DNA from: Corythucha ciliata
Taxonomy: Eukaryota; Arthropoda; Insecta; Hemiptera; Tingidae
Assembly (NCBI GenBank): GCA_038030265.1
Contig: CM075937.1
Span: 22,444,001 to 22,508,000 of the forward strand
Direction of reading: 5' to 3'
Length of the DNA: 64,000 bases
A model generated the notes under the pieces. That model saw only the letters and a list, made by a program, of their open reading frames with translations. It was not told where the DNA came from and made no database searches. The position numbers and the translations under genes were made by a program. This document shows positions 23,445-37,186 of the stretch, piece by piece (position 1 is the first letter of the stretch; every line of letters begins with the position of its first letter).

Positions 23445-23700
23445 TGAGATGTTAAAACGCTTTTGGGCGTCGATAAATCCCAAAAACCAATTTTGTGGTG
23501 CTGAGTCATTCAAAATCCAATGTTTGCAAAATTTAAATTGTAGAAAAATTCGCGAAGTTTTCCCACTCAAAACACCAATTTCACAAGTTTGGCTCTTTAA
23601 AAATCGATTTCGGTCGTATTTTGCTCACTCAAGAATCAGTTTTGTGGGTTTAGCTCTTGAAAAATCAACTCTAGCATCCAAAAAGCTCTTACACTAGAAA
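23445..23700. repeat. Degenerate ~30-bp array, family D (block 1)
   Basis: Units of the type CCAATTTTGTGGTGCTGAGTC and TTTTGTGGGTTTAGCTCTTG repeat about every 30 bp. They are the reverse complement of the units at 32500-32690, where the core reads GATTTTTCAAGGAGCCAAAC. Confidence 0.6.
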
Positions 23701-26700
23701 GCTATAAACACACTAGCTTTTCTCATCAACCCAAAATTTATCTATTCAAACTACAGTTGAACCACATTCTAATGGAACCTAAAAATCAATAAAACTAATT
23801 TGTTTTAGGTTCAAATGATAGAAAATAACAATTTTTATTCGGTAAATCTAGGGGAATCTGCTACATTCGCATAGAAACTTACATAGTGGTCTGGAAGCTA
23901 GTGATGAGCAAGACGAGACAACCAACATCTGTTTTACCCGATTGAGATCCATGAAAAATCGTTCCTTTGACCCTGAATCATGAAATAATTTCGTTATTCT
24001 CGCAATTTATCATCAATCTTGCTTGTTTCAGTTTGCAGTCAGCATTATCACTACACCCCCTTCCCCACTACCAACCAAGTCGTTCATCGAGATATTTTTT
24101 TTTTATATGAGAAAAGTAGGTACAAAGCCAATATGGCTACTTTTAACGTGAATACCGTCATGCATTTTTCTCACTTTAAAACACACGGGCTCCAGTTGGA
24201 CCCCCCCCCCCCATAATAACCAGAACTTAAAGCCCTCGATAAATCATTAAATCTGAAAGTTAATTATTCTCTACTCTAATTCATGGTAATACGTGCATTT
24301 ACATAATTATAACACTCGATTTTAATCACGATGCATACATTGCGTACATTTGTGCAAGACCGCAAGTCCAAGACCAAGGCCATGGCTGCAAGACCAAGAC
24401 CAAAACCAGGATTTCACTGCAAGACCAAGACTGAGACCAAGATCGCCCTTTCCTAGGGCATGACCACATCACTACTGGAAACTATCAATAAGGAAGTAAC
24501 ATAAAACATTTTGGAAACATTTTTTCGAAAAAGAATGATTAAAAAATATTACCAGGAATTCAATATTAGTGCTTAAATGATTGATTTCGGTTTATGGTGA
24601 TATAATTTAAATTACCATTTGTTTGTTTGTTTTTGTCTTTTTTGTTTTTTGTTTTTTTGGTTTTTTGTTTTTTTTTTTTATTTTTTTATTTCTTCAAATG
24701 GCCGGTCGAGACTTGGCCCACGCATTGTGACCCCTCCCAATTCTCCGCGTCGTGGCTGTTATCATTTCTTGCCCCTTCTTGTCTCAACCGTTTATCTCAA
24801 GTCTTATTGTTTGATTTGTGGGAAGCTATTGTGATGGTCGTGCGAACGATGTTATTATACACAATCACTAATCAGTCTATCTAGCCTATTTCAAATGGGT
24901 CCCGCCACCCAATAGTTTTAAAAATTAATAAAAAGGAATATAGGACCTGATTCTCTTGGAACGGATCGTCTTTTCATGAGTTTTGGTAACCCAGCTATCA
25001 CGACGGCATGGTTTTCGAAAAAGTGTTACTTCCTCAATGAGGACCCAGAACCTGACGATTCGAGCAGAAAATAGAAAATCGTCCGGCTCTCAGTATTTGC
25101 ATATTTTCGCCAAGAAACTCCAATTTTTGTCGTAAAATTCCCAAACACTGATTATCTGGCTGTGAAACATTATGGAAGTACATTATTAGGTGCCTATATG
25201 GCCTGGGACACTTAAGAACCCTGGGAAAGGATAAGAGGCGGTTTATTAGAGCTCAGCAAACTGCGGCAACTTTGCAAAGTGACTCTTCAGCGTGAAAACT
25301 GAGAAAAAAAAAAAATCTGAGGGTTTTCTATTCCCAAAACCATCACGTACAAGCAAACTGAGGCCCAGGAATCAATTATTTGAGAAAAAAAACGCGACAA
25401 TGTCCACCTGGAAACACACTCATGTCGTGAACTTCCAATTATATCTTATATGTATAGCCATAGGAATGATTGTCTTATTTTTTGGTCGAAACGAAAAACA
25501 AGATTGGATTTTGACACTGGAAGGGACTCTTTGGTCCAAAAACCCAGCAGTTGATCCCCGCAACATTCACCACGTAATGTTACACATTGCGCAATTGACT
25601 CGGTCGCACATGTTATTGCCTATAGCCGCACTGTTACTGCAGTTTTGGAGGTGATAATCTGTTGGTGGAGGGGGGGTCGGAAGAGAGCATTCGGTATTCA
25701 CTTCTGAATAAATCAAGTCATTGATTTATAGACGGGCTAAAAATGAGATTTCCCCCCCCGATATTTCGTTAGTTTCGTTCAATATTATCGAATCCACAGT
25801 AAAGCGAAGGAGATCCGGACTCAATTGTCCGGGCTTTCCATGGCCATGATTTAAGTATTTTGCTGAAAATTTGTGTCACCATCAGCCCAGGGTCAGAGCG
25901 TTACAGGATTCCGAGTCGTGCTTAGGGGGCGACGGGCTGACGGGTAGTGTAATCTCGTCGGCCATTGACCGTAAAAGTTTCAATTCAGCCCCCAAAAATT
26001 AAGTCTTTCGCCATTAAAATGACTAAAGCCGGTACAATAGATGTAATTCAGGAGCAATGGCGTTGACCTGAGCGTTCACATGAGAAATATTGCAGCGTTA
26101 AAAAATGTTTATTGAAGAAATCAGTGGAACGGCCCCTACTTTACTCATACACCCTTATGGAAAGTCTAACATTAAAAGTAATTCAAAAGTGAAAAAGCCA
26201 TGAATAATACAGAAACATTATTAGGTACCACTGTATCCAACTCACTCTTCAAGTGTATACAAGCACCTGTTTGCTTTCTAATAGGAATACGATTACATAT
26301 CCAAAAAGCCTCGTTAATCTCTCTCTGACTAATCCCTCACACCACCGAATTTCCAAAATAGGATGAAACATGTGAAAGGTTTAAAGTGAATGTTGGAATC
26401 TCGCGTAGGATTTGGGAGCAGAAGTTGAAACAGTAAATTTTGCAGGGGCAATCTCTGCACTACGCTGAGGTTTTCATTCCACTCAGAGACTACCTGGGGG
26501 AGTATCGTAATCTCAAGTCACTCTGACCTAAAAGGTTTGGTAACATGAACATTGTATGACACTTCAAAAGGAACCGAGGAATCTGTTGTAAAAGTTATCC
26601 TTAAAAGCTTAGAATGTAAAATGTTTAAAACAATGCGGTGCTCACTCCGTATTAAAACAATAGATTGATCGTACGTGAATTTAACCATCCGTGCTCTTTT

Positions 26701-27894
26701 ATTTATTTATTTATTTGTTTTTTACGATTACAACCACCCCTTAGGCAGTCTCACTTTCATTATAACAGTATTGGTATGGGCATTGTAATAATTTTGTTAG
26801 TTAAGGGTAGGACTGAGTTTTCCCAGTTTCCTTCAAGGCGAATTCCTTGAACTTGAAAGTTGCCTTCCGGCGGGTTGTATGGTTCCCTCTAGAGCTATTC
26901 TCGCGCTTCAGCCTCACTTTTCGCTAATGACCCAACTTAATTAAATAAATGGCAAAGGTACGAAAAGGGTTGGGATACAAAGAGTGGGAAAGTGTGATGG
27001 TGAATGTGAAAGGGGTGAGGGAGCGGCAAAGTATGCTCTTTCGAATTCAAATGTTCCACCTCCCCCCTACCAACACCCACACACACACCATTCTGGATCC
27101 TTTCAGTCTGATACGTGAACAGAGAAACTCGCTCAAACATTAATTCGGTTCAAACTCTCTACCGCCGTCTCGCTCGCTGCACGGTCATTTTGCTTAATTA
27201 ACATTGTGTGTCTCATATTATTTAATTGTGTTCACTTTCTTTATTGTTGAATTTCTCTCGCTTCCTCTGCAGTCTTGCACATCAGGGCCTACGCTTAGGC
27301 TGTTCCTTAAAGACGAGAAATAAATAGACTGGAAAGAACAAGTAATTGAACAGGAGGTTTTAAGCTAAAAATTAAACATTGTGCGCCTTTATAAGCACCT
27401 AACCCCTCATTTTGCTGCTTCGCTCAACGTACTCTGTGAATAAGGACAACTCACGTGAATTTTCCATATTCCAACATTCCTGTGCAGACTGTGTGTGCAC
27501 ACTTGTATATTAATTATGAACCCATACTAAAAAATAAACTTCATTTGCCTGCCCTATTTGGTTAGTTATCCTTGTAGCATTACTCTCTGTTTAAATGTTT
27601 CACTGTTAGAGCGTTTTCTAGTTAAAATTTCAAAAAAATGGAATCCCTCTTACCTGCGCAAACAAGATATTTTGCGGAGTAATATCTCAAAATCAAATAC
27701 ATCTTCAATAAATAGTCGAACATAGCTAAAGTTGTTGACTTAGACTGACGAAAGCTATGCTGAAACTAGTTTGTTTAGATGAAGCGTAGCAATGTGTTCA
27801 TATACAACAGATTCGAGAGCTTATGCACTCTAGAACACTAATTGCCTGAAATTATTGATTTCCGTGGAATTCATCTGAACAACGCTCAATTTGT
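23701..27894. other. Gene-poor AT-rich DNA
   Basis: It contains the CAAGACC short tandem, T-rich runs (24620-24690), an ATTT tetranucleotide run near 26700, and a CA run near 27070. A 120-codon open frame at 25292-25654 with one hydrophobic segment has no known relatives that I can name and no splice context. Confidence 0.35.
24352..24452. repeat. CAAGACCAAGAC short tandem
   Basis: About ten imperfect CAAGACC or CAAGACT units occur in 100 bp. A related GAGACCGAG hairpin is at 63609-63667. Confidence 0.75.
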
Positions 27895-27985
27895 AGCGTT
27901 TCGTAGCTACGAAATTTACAAACCATTCAAGAAACCAATTTTGTGGGGCTGTCTCATTCAAAAATCATCAAATTTAATTAAGACT
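27895..27985. repeat. Degenerate ~30-bp array, family D (block 2)
   Basis: CCAATTTTGTGGGGCTGTC followed by TCATTCAAAAATCATC matches units at 23475-23520 in the same orientation. Confidence 0.5.
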
Positions 27986-29289
27986 GTCTCCGATTGACTT
28001 AAGACTTGTCTCTTAGTGCTGATTGGCAGCGTAACAAGACTTTAAGACTTGAAGTTTCTCCGAAATTTCTTGCTAACGCCTGCATATTCAGCCAGGATAT
28101 TTTCAATGTTAGTATTCGTCAGGCTTTCGGCAGTGTTTCAGGTACCGGTTCCACCGCCGCATTTCATTATAATAATTTTATAATCAACTCATAAATGTAA
28201 ACGAGTTTAACCTTCATCCGGGCGCACGGGCAGTGTACTACCAACCAAATGCCCCAGAGGCCATGTATTTCTTGTTGATACACGTTTGCATTTAGTGGAG
28301 GGGCATTTCGTCCTACTGATGGGCTTTATTCCATTTTATTTGTCGTTAAAGTTCATAAAGACGTGGCCGTCAGTAATTTACCGCCTCGTGTCCCCAGGAG
28401 TGTAACTTTATTTTCTTCACTACCCAAAGCCAAATGTTGGAACCAATTTTTGTACAGCCGGGCGTAAAGACTCGAAATTCGCCCGCTGGGAGAGTCTTGA
28501 GCGGGCGACATGAGGTTCATTCCGGGCGTAAGAAAAATATCAGCCCGCTGCGTTTTCTTTTAGGTCTTTTGTTGTTTTTTTTTTTTTTTAATTTTTCTTT
28601 CTAATTTTGTTTTTAAATTGAACATTAGCCATAATAACTCAAAAATAAGCACTGTAAATTACGCTGAGAGGCGATTAAATTTCTCTCTGTATCAGCTACG
28701 TCATCCTTCCATTCGCTGGCTAGAGTATGTGTTACTTCAGTTTATTAGGAAAACGATATGCTTTGCGTCTGTGGAGTCTGTGCGACCTATCAAACTGCTT
28801 CATTTTTCGAAGGAATTAATTTTATTGGATGCATAGACGACTCCACAGACACATAGCACATAGCTTCTGATCGGGGCTATCAAGACTGGTTTTTATGATT
28901 ATTATTATAATAATTATGAACTTCGGCTGTACAAAAAATAGCGTACAACCCTCGGGCGGTATTCGTCATTAACGATCTCAGGCGACAACTTCGAGTCACC
29001 CTCGACCGTAATAAGCATCATACCGCCCTTGGATAGTAATATACTAATCTAATCTACCAAATTAATCTCCCCACCATCAAAAAATCCCCTGAAAACACCC
29101 TTAAACAATTATCATGACGATTTGAAGCAATTTGTGGAGAAAAACAATAAAAAATGAGAAGGTGGTTGATTACAAATTGCCCCGCGCCCAGTAGCGTTAC
29201 AAAAGGGAGCGCACCCGGATGAGATTAATTTGACTTGAGGCGTGGAATTCCGGTTTTCGTTGGAAGGGGGGGGGGAGAGATGGGCAAAA
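27986..29289. other. Unassigned DNA with small inverted repeats
   Basis: GCGTCTGTGGAGTC near 28764 is mirrored by GACTCCACAGACAC near 28830. A GCGGGCGA-rich stretch lies at 28450-28560. No gene supported. Confidence 0.35.
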
Positions 29290-30030
29290 TTATCTGGGCC
29301 CAGGTCGTTCCGATTCTTTACGCTGGTGACACGACCGTGTTGTGCTTGGATCAAGACTCTCAATTCGGCTGCCTCTCAAATTAAGTGACTTAAGGACTGC
29401 GTGAACGGCGTGTGTGCCGCTAATAAACTCATTGTCAATCAAAGTAAGACGTGCTCTATGCTTCTGGGGCTTTGAGATTTGAGGAGCTTCGATACCTCTC
29501 AGAAGTTCAAATTTCTCGGCGTATAATATCGATCCCACTCTTAGCTTTATTTATCATGTTGGGGAGCTGGCAAAAAGGCTCAACAGTGCGATATTCTAAC
29601 TCCGGAGGCTGGCTTCTCAGGTATCGGAGGAAACGTTACGAACTGAGCATATCGCGTCTTTCATAGCATAATGTGCTACATAATCCTTGCCGGGGGTCAC
29701 GTTGGAGTCTCAAAGATTGTCCGTCGTCTGAGAAGGGCGTTCCGTGTGGTTTCGGGTCTCGGGTACCGAGAGGAGTGCGCAGGAACCAATTTAAAAGGCT
29801 GGGTATCATGACTTTCCCATGCGACTCCATATTACTGCCTCGTGTTTTGCTATCGTCCCCAGCATAATTATAATAAGGTGGAAAGGGTTCACTGTATGCA
29901 TCATTATTTATTTTTTAGACTAGTTACGAGGTGCAAAGGCCTGCCACGAACTGAGGAGACACGCCTCACCAGGTCCCGTAATGGTAAGAATTTTTGGGCG
30001 GTGAAATTTGTTGAGATTTGTTTTTCCTGC
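29290..30030 (+). pseudogene. Non-LTR reverse transcriptase relic
   Basis: Fragments of a LINE reverse transcriptase appear in successive frames: AANKLIVNQSKTCSMLLG (about 29416-29469), KFKFLGV then IDPTLSFIYHVGELAKRLNS (about 29505-29590), and IVRRLRRAFRVVSGLGYREE (about 29715-29775) followed by LGIMTFPC. This is the order fingers/palm end, thumb, C-terminal domain. Multiple stops and frameshifts show it is dead. It differs in sequence from the 13-15 kb and 43 kb copies. Confidence 0.7.
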
Positions 30031-30090
30031 TATTGAAGTGTATGTATAGGTAGGACTATCACTTGCAACTTTTTCCGAGACTTGTAGCCT

Positions 30091-30190
30091 GCGGTCACCG
30101 TTTGATATACGAAGTTGTTGAAAATCAAGTAAAAATATTGTGATGGGGAGGGGGCAAGAAGGAACCTTTGCCCACCCATCATAAATATTG
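30091..30190. repeat. Diverged direct repeat flanking a MITE, copy 1
   Basis: GGTCACCGTTT, GTTGTTGAAAATCA and TTTGCCCACCCAT occur in this order and recur in order at about 30640-30710. Confidence 0.55.
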
Positions 30191-30395
30191 CATTCCTACT
30201 TTATGCCTCTGGCTGGCGCCCCTTAGGGGCTATTTGGCCTTGACCGCCTGCAGATCTCAATTCAGCATGGTTGGAGGGACTCATAACCAGAGCGTGCAGA
30301 GCTCAAATCGAAGAGTTTTGAAAAATGGGCGAAAACGCTCATTTTCTTAATAACGTAATTGATTTAACATTTGTTTTTGTTGTGTCATTGTAATT

Positions 30396-30615
30396 ATAAA
30401 TTAAAGAAATATTCGAGTAGTCACAACCATTTTTTATCATTATTTATTTGTTCGACTAGTTTCCAGTCTACTGACTAGAGTCTAATATCAAGTTTCGTTT
30501 GAGACACATATAATGCAGCTGGTTTCTTGAGAATGGGGAGCTTCCCCGAAACTAGTCGAACAAATAAATAATGATAAAAAATGGTTGTGTCTACTTGAAT
30601 ATTTCTTTAATTTAT
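30396..30615. mobile_element. 220-bp MITE with 67-bp inverted repeats
   Basis: The arms 30396-30462 and 30549-30615 are inverted copies with about two mismatches. They begin ATAAATTAAAGAAATATTC and end TTGTTCGACTAGTTT. The 86-bp centre is unique. No clear target duplication was seen. Confidence 0.8.
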
Positions 30616-31064
30616 GAAAACGCTCATTCTCAAACGGTGGTCACCGTTTCATGGAAGAAGTTGTCGAAAATCAGGTGAAGATATTTGCCCACCCATTATG
30701 AATATTGGATGGACGATGGCTCAGCTCTCCCCCCCCCCACCTAGCTCTAATCCTCGAAGAATTTGAGCTGCACGAAGTGTTTTTACAGGAAGTTCTTCGA
30801 TCGGAGGATCCCGATCATGTCATCACTGTATCTTTGTCCTCAAGTTTTCATTTAAATGCAGAGGGTGCGGCAGCATAACTTCCTTTTTTCAAAACTCAAT
30901 GAAAACTATTGTATGCATCAGAAAATATTTATTTATTTTTTTTAATGTAGGTACATGTCTAAAGTTTTTATTTACCTTGGTTTGGAAATCAAATCTGTTA
31001 GGTGGGGAACAGGGAACCTATCTATTTCCCTAACCTATCTGTTAGGGAAACCTATTCCTGGCGT

Positions 31065-31265
31065 TTGTCATGACTCTTGTTAGCATAGCAGGTGTTATGT
31101 AGGCAATTTCTTCTTGGATGTTGGTCTTCAAATCTTTTAGGGTTCTTGGACGGTTCACATAAACACGGGATTTCAAAAAACCCCGTAGAAAAAAATCACA
31201 AGGGGACAGATCGGGAGAGCGTGCCGGCCATTACAAATCGCCATGACAGTGTTTTCCGAGACACT
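31065..31265 (-). pseudogene. Mariner/IS630-like transposase C-terminal fragment
   Basis: On the minus strand the diagnostic WPARSPDLSPCDFF is present, followed after a frameshift by LKSRVYVNRPRTLKDLK and then TNIQEEIAYITPAMLTRVMT. These are the catalytic C-terminal box and tail of the insect mariner/IS630-Tc1 group. Upstream domains are missing. The overlapping 134-codon plus-strand frame (31092-31496) is a shadow. Confidence 0.75.
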
Positions 31266-32499
31266 GATAATTTTTTGGAATTTATCATATGTGAAAAAAC
31301 GAATACGTATGATTGCATAAATAATTTTAAGTCGTTCGAACGGTCCCCTATGCTGTCCTTGTTCACTGGTAGAAATGGAAGTGGGCGTCGTTGTATTGAG
31401 GAGAGGGGAAACGCTCCCGACCCTATGCTTCAGTATAATTCCCTTGTTCTATTTTATTTAATTTTTGTCAGTGGACTTATAGACGACAGGGTGTAACAAC
31501 CTTCATTTTGACATTTAGTAGTATGTTCTTTCTTTTTAGATATTATTAATATTAATTCATTAAGCGATGTTTGTAAAAAATGGTTGGTCTTATTTATAGA
31601 AACTATCACTGATGATGATGCGATAAAGCTTCGAAACCGGTCTGAATAAAACTGTTCACGAAGTGGAGAGACATATCTTTTTCGACCTTTTGTTATTACA
31701 TAACTCCACAATATCGTCCTAAAAAAATCAAAGCTTATTAAACTCACCTTTCGGTTTTGTGTCAATTAGGGACTGTGAACTCGAGGAGGTTTAAACTTCA
31801 AAATCAGTCATCAGTTCGACAATCAAAACGAAACGAACTATATCATTCTCTTTTAACAAAACAATTGAAAACAACGCACATGGCTTTTCATTTTCATTCC
31901 CGCATGAGTCTACTGCCAAAACGTAACCTTGTAGCTCTTTGGGGGTGGTTTTTTCCAAGTTATAAATTTAGCGATTCTCATCAAACATTAAAAAATACAT
32001 AATGGGTCCATTTTGTTCTTTTTCGCGATTTGTGAGATTTAACGGCAATTAGTGCTAATCAGACATGTTAATGAAGAGTGGACGTCAATCTTTCTCAGCC
32101 ACAATACTCGGATCTTGAAAATACTTCTGGTTTCCCTCCACTCTTCTCTTCCAAAGTGTTGGAATACAATCACTCAGAGAGGAACCCGTGCGGTAAAGCC
32201 TTTATTCATGGCAACGAAGTGTTACCAAATAAAATCTGTGATAAATAAATATTTAATAAATACACTTCCAACATAAGAATTCGTGTACAACCCTTCCCCG
32301 TTCCGCTATTATTATTACTTTGAATGGGGGGTAGGGGAGTTTGTTATGAGTCGGGATAACCGCACAAAAAAGTGAACCTCTACCTTTTCTAACGTATTGT
32401 TTTTTGTTTCTTTTTTTAAGCGACCGTAGTCACGGCATTTGTTTAAAGACAGAGGCAAACCGTGAAATGATTGCTCACAAATTAGGGTTTAAACGTGCA
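31266..32499. other. Unassigned non-coding DNA
   Basis: A GATGATGATGCGATAAAGC word followed by CGAAACCGGTCTGAATAAA near 31611-31649 resembles 3' ends of some LINEs, but no reverse transcriptase adjoins it. Confidence 0.3.
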
Positions 32500-32690
32500 A
32501 AATCCTCAAGAGTTGTGTTTAGCAGGAGCCAAACTCAGATATTTTTATTTTGGAAGGAGCCAAACCCAAGAAATTTGATTTTTGTTCCAGCTTAAGTACG
32601 CAAAATTGATTTTTCGAAGATCCAAGTCCACGAAAGGATTTTTCAAGGTGCGAAATTCACCAAATTTACATTCCAATGAGCCGTTTATGG
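32500..32690. repeat. Degenerate 30-bp array, family D (block 3)
   Basis: The clearest D block: units start at 32524, 32555, 32585, 32615 and 32645, spacings 31, 30, 30, 30. The shared core is AGGAGCCAAACCCAAGAAA followed by a TTGATTTTT half. Orientation is opposite to blocks 1 and 2. Confidence 0.7.
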
Positions 32691-35600
32691 ACACGGAAGT
32701 TTTCTACCGAAAAATTGATTGTTGTTTTGATTGTAATGAGGAAGTTTCATGGGTCAGAACAGAGGGTGACACTCTAGGCGGGACGGGAAGAATCATTTGG
32801 GAGGAAGTTCCCCGGGCTCGTACCAACGTAACATATTATTCAAAATAAGTAAACTGAGAAAGTGATCATATGGTGGCAGCATTGTTAATAAAAACATATT
32901 TTTGTTTGTTTGCTGCTGTTTTAAATACGTCTGGGAAGTTTCGACTCATAATAAACCTCATCACCTTATCATCAACCCCTAGGACAGTTTGACATTATTG
33001 ATACAAATCCCACGTTTTAAGGCAGTCCAGTGTTTTTCACATATTTTTTAAGTTTCTCTACGTAATAATTAGTGTCGGGAAGACCTGATTCGCAATCGAC
33101 AGGGGCTACTTGATTTTTTGAATCCGTCCGGCTTCAGATGAACATTATTTTCCTCACCTCTCTCTAGAATTCTAGATAACCAAAATGTCTTTTCACTCCG
33201 GCGCAGCTCACGGTAAAAACACTTCGTGTAGTCAAATTGAATCGTTTACTTATGAGTTGATTGTAATAAATTAAGCTTTTGAAGTCATAACAGACGTGTT
33301 CGACACATTTACACCCTCCAGAGACCACCGTCAAAAGCACACGAATGTCGGGTTTGGTTTCTTCCGGGATTAGTCGAAATTGATGACTTTCGGGTGACAA
33401 GCAAACTCGAGACACAGGGTACGGTGTACAGCACTTGTGAAACTGTGAGTATCACCATCACCCATGAAAACTTATTTTCTGGCCGTTGAGCTCACTACAC
33501 TGTGTGTGTTTTTTAAAAGTTTTTGGTGGGACTCAGTGTTCGGTGTACCAGAAACGACTGCCCTTTCTTCTTTGACATATTCGTATTCAATTCAGCCGCT
33601 ACAGTTTTTCTGCGATGACTGCAATCTACAACGATCATCGTAGAACAATATCAACATGGTTTTTTTTAAAGCTGGCTTCTCCTTCTTTGTGAGCCTTTAC
33701 TTCGCCGGGCACCAAGTTCACGAGCCATTTTTCTAATCTCCGAAAAAATAAATAAATAAAAAGGCGAGGGACTATTCACTTTAACCAACACAAAAAATAT
33801 CTAAACGAAACGGCAAAAGTTGGAGACTAGACTCCTCCTTACTTCTTCTAAACATTGAAAGGGGGTGAGGTGGGTTCTAACCTTCTTATTTGTTATGAGT
33901 CGAATTACCTTTGAAAAATCTAACCTCGCTTCCCCATCGTATAGACATCTACCATTTATTTTCAAAAAGTACTTGGAGACTTTTCACGAGATTTTTTTTG
34001 TTTCTCGACTATTTCCTCGCTTTTTCTTGCCATTTTGTCAATTTTGTGGCTACGAAAACCGAGTATTCAAGGTTACTATGCACAGAGGCCAAAGTGCTGG
34101 GAATTTAAAATGCAAAAATAAAGAAAAACCCGAAATTATAAAGGGGCTTAGGGAAGGGGGTGTTATTGTCCTGAAGGGAGGGGTGTCCTAACATAACCTG
34201 ACTCAATGATAACCACCCCCCGCGAGAAGAAACCTATCCACTTGGCGTCACATACCCCCAACAATTATTGAGAGTGCTACTAACGTACAGTAATTATTCT
34301 ATGCGTCAGAACTTATTCATAAATCTATTTTTTTATGACGCTAAAATAAAGCATACATCGTGATCCGTTCGTAAAATAATCCAACAGTTAATAAATACGC
34401 GATTTTTGAAGTTTTAGGTCATTTCAATCACGTCAGCTAGCATGTTTGTGTCATATGCGCCTTTCGAAAAAAAATTCGCCTGTAACGTAGCTGTCGGTTA
34501 TCGGTTTGTTGTGTTTCTTTGCCTTACTTTCTACAAGAGCTCTCCAATAATAAAGTAATGGAGGATAAACAGATGAGCTATGTAGAGGCATGAAAAGGAC
34601 AGAGAATACATGGGATATCACGTTGCGGAAAATGCGGAATTTCCAATATGCCGACTTTTGTTTATGAATAAAAAAATATTTCTGAAGGGTTTTAAATTTT
34701 TAATTATTTATTTACGGGGAAGGATTGATATGCCTCATCGAAAAAAAATATTTGTGGAAAATGTGAAACTTCCTCACTATGATTGTTGGTTATGGAAGGG
34801 AGTGCGGTCGGTATTTCATCATGAGAGTGATTGGTGGTGTTAAGAAATTTCGGAAACCAGGCCACTCTTTTGTACCGAATTGGAGTCAAATGGGCTATAA
34901 CATACAAGCTTAGTCGCAACTAACAAAATGTTAGAAGCAATATGATACTCGATAACAGTCTAAAACATCGTACTGTCATGAACATGGTCGTCGTTAGCAA
35001 TAACCAATGGCCTAATATTCTACGTTCAGTGAGATTAATTCTTGAAAACCGTGTTGAGCGAGCGGGAGGGACGGGGGATTCACTTACCAGCTCACGCGAA
35101 AAAAGGGGGCCTTTTTATTCGCTCACTCCACCAACCTGTTTTTTTGTTATTGGTAGCTTTAAAAACTTCTAAAAGAGCGTGGTGATTGTTTGGTGGTGAG
35201 GGAGGCTTTGATCAGACGACATTGGAAATAAATGAGGTCCACCTTTTCCAAGTAAGTGAGTTAGTTTGAATGGTGATCAATGGTGAAGGGTGAAGAATGG
35301 AGTTTAGGGAGGTAACCCGTGCGACCGCGGTGGGGAAATTAGAAAGGCCACAATCAATTAATTATTGAAGTTAATTACTAGACTAGGCAGAGCTCTGTAT
35401 TTGCCATAACGTTGGAACCTCCTTCCTGTTCCAGAACCCAATGACCCTCCCCCCCTTTTCTCAAACGCATCGTCATACCAACACAACGGTCCACCCCCCC
35501 TCCCCTGAAACGCTATTCATCGTCATTGCACGCCGCGATGTGAGTATATACTTCTCCGCACTCTCGACATTGTCAGCAAATTTGAACGCATGGACGTTCG

Positions 35601-37186
35601 ACAGGCACCTACGACGAAGGGAAAAACCCTCCCATTAGATTTTCCAGCCATTATGTGGACGTCCAGTATAGTTACATCACTTCCTTTGGAACTATTTTCC
35701 GTCTCTCTTTATACTAGCACGCGCTTTCCTCTGTAACATTAAATATTACAAAATGCATAAGCGACGTCGTGGAAAGTAGTAGAGCACCCAAAAGGATCTG
35801 GGCAAAAGGTTGGAAAACGAAATGAATTATTTATTAAATTTTCTCGAACATCCGCTTCTGAGAAACTTTGAATATTCATGAACAAACTAAACTCCTGTCC
35901 ATTAGGTTTAACCAATAAGGAAAATGAACTTGTTTCAGTGCAGAAGGCACTAGTCCAAGGGTAGCGGGGGTTTTCAGTCGGCAGGTAGGTGTTAATTGAG
36001 AATGCCCCTTGGTTTCCGTGGAATGGCAACCTTTTGTATTCATCTTCCTTTATGTTCATACTGTACTGAAGTTGTAGTGGAGGGGGATTGGGAGGGGGTA
36101 CGGCAAAGTATTCACCGTTCTTGAATTTCATCTTTTCAACATATACACCGAAAGGCTGTGAAAACTTGTTGACGGGTATCTTAGTTATCCCCCCCCCACC
36201 ACTCCTTTTTGCTCACTATACCGAAAGGCGTTCACCATTTCAACTTCGTGTTAAAAAGAGGGATGGGTTGATGGTTGTGAGAGGATGGGGTGTCGGTTTG
36301 GGAACAGTGGGAACGAAGAAGGCTCTAATGACTTTCCATTACCCTTCTAAAAGCGCCGCCGAGGCGAGAAAATTAGGCATTGCTGGAAGTTGGGTAGATG
36401 GATAGTGAGGGGGTCGGGGGTGTAAGAAAATGGAAACGGCACGGTTGTGAAGAAGGGTAGGCTTTTGGGGAGAGGAGATTCGAATATTTTGTGCGGGAAG
36501 AGAATAGGGTTGAAGAGCGAGATAGAATAATGGTGAAACATAGGGGGTGTGGAGGGGGGATTTAAGGGAGTGATGAGAGGGAAGAAACACATATAGACAT
36601 CAAAGGCATGTAAATATGGCGGAATGTTTTGCTCTTATTTAATCTTCCCCCTCGAACCCCATTTGCCATTTTCTCTTTATTTCAAACAGAAGAGTCAAAC
36701 AACATGCAAGCCATCATCATTCACCGTTTCAAAATCGCTTTCAAACCGTAATACTTCAGTGTGTATTTCCCTTGAGAATGAGAAGAATAACAAGGTAGAA
36801 ACGAGCCTAGGGTTGTTGTACTGTACATTATGAATGAGTAACACTATGCCCCTTTCAGTATCCTCCCCCTACTTGACCCTTTAAAACTTCCAAGACCTAC
36901 TTGTTAGCATAATTTGCCAAATAAAATAATAAAATTAAGGCTCACTGCAGCTATATTTCTATATCGGACCCCGTACAGTAAGTTAGTTCCCATACGGCAT
37001 GACCGCAAGGTCTTGAGAGCTACAATATAACTTCCAACCTCTGCTTCTGCTCGATGAATTGCTTCAATGGGAAATGGGACCCTCGTCTGAATGGAGCGCT
37101 CTTGCGAAACAGTAAACACTGCTGATTTCATGTTCGAAAAAAATGAATTCGCTCATAACATTTTGTATTTTTGTTATCTGTTTCAG
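32691..37186. other. Intron or intergenic DNA upstream of the Rox8-like exon
   Basis: No exon with convincing coding content was found. A spliceable 105-bp open segment (35435-35539, CTGTTCCAG acceptor and GAT|GTGAGT donor) exists but its Pro/His/Thr-rich peptide looks non-coding. Several C or G runs are present (for example 36190). Confidence 0.4.

Noticed and set aside
25292..25654. 120-codon open frame with one hydrophobic segment
   Set aside because: No recognisable family, Lys-rich start, no splice or promoter context; this length can occur by chance in 64 kb.
31611..31649. GATGATGATGCGATAAAGC...CGAAACCGG word as a LINE 3' end
   Set aside because: The word is reminiscent of LINE tails, but no reverse transcriptase precedes it on either strand.
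35435..35539. Spliceable 105-bp plus-strand exon candidate
   Set aside because: Splice sites are good but the peptide is a low-complexity Pro/His/Thr product of a C-rich tract.
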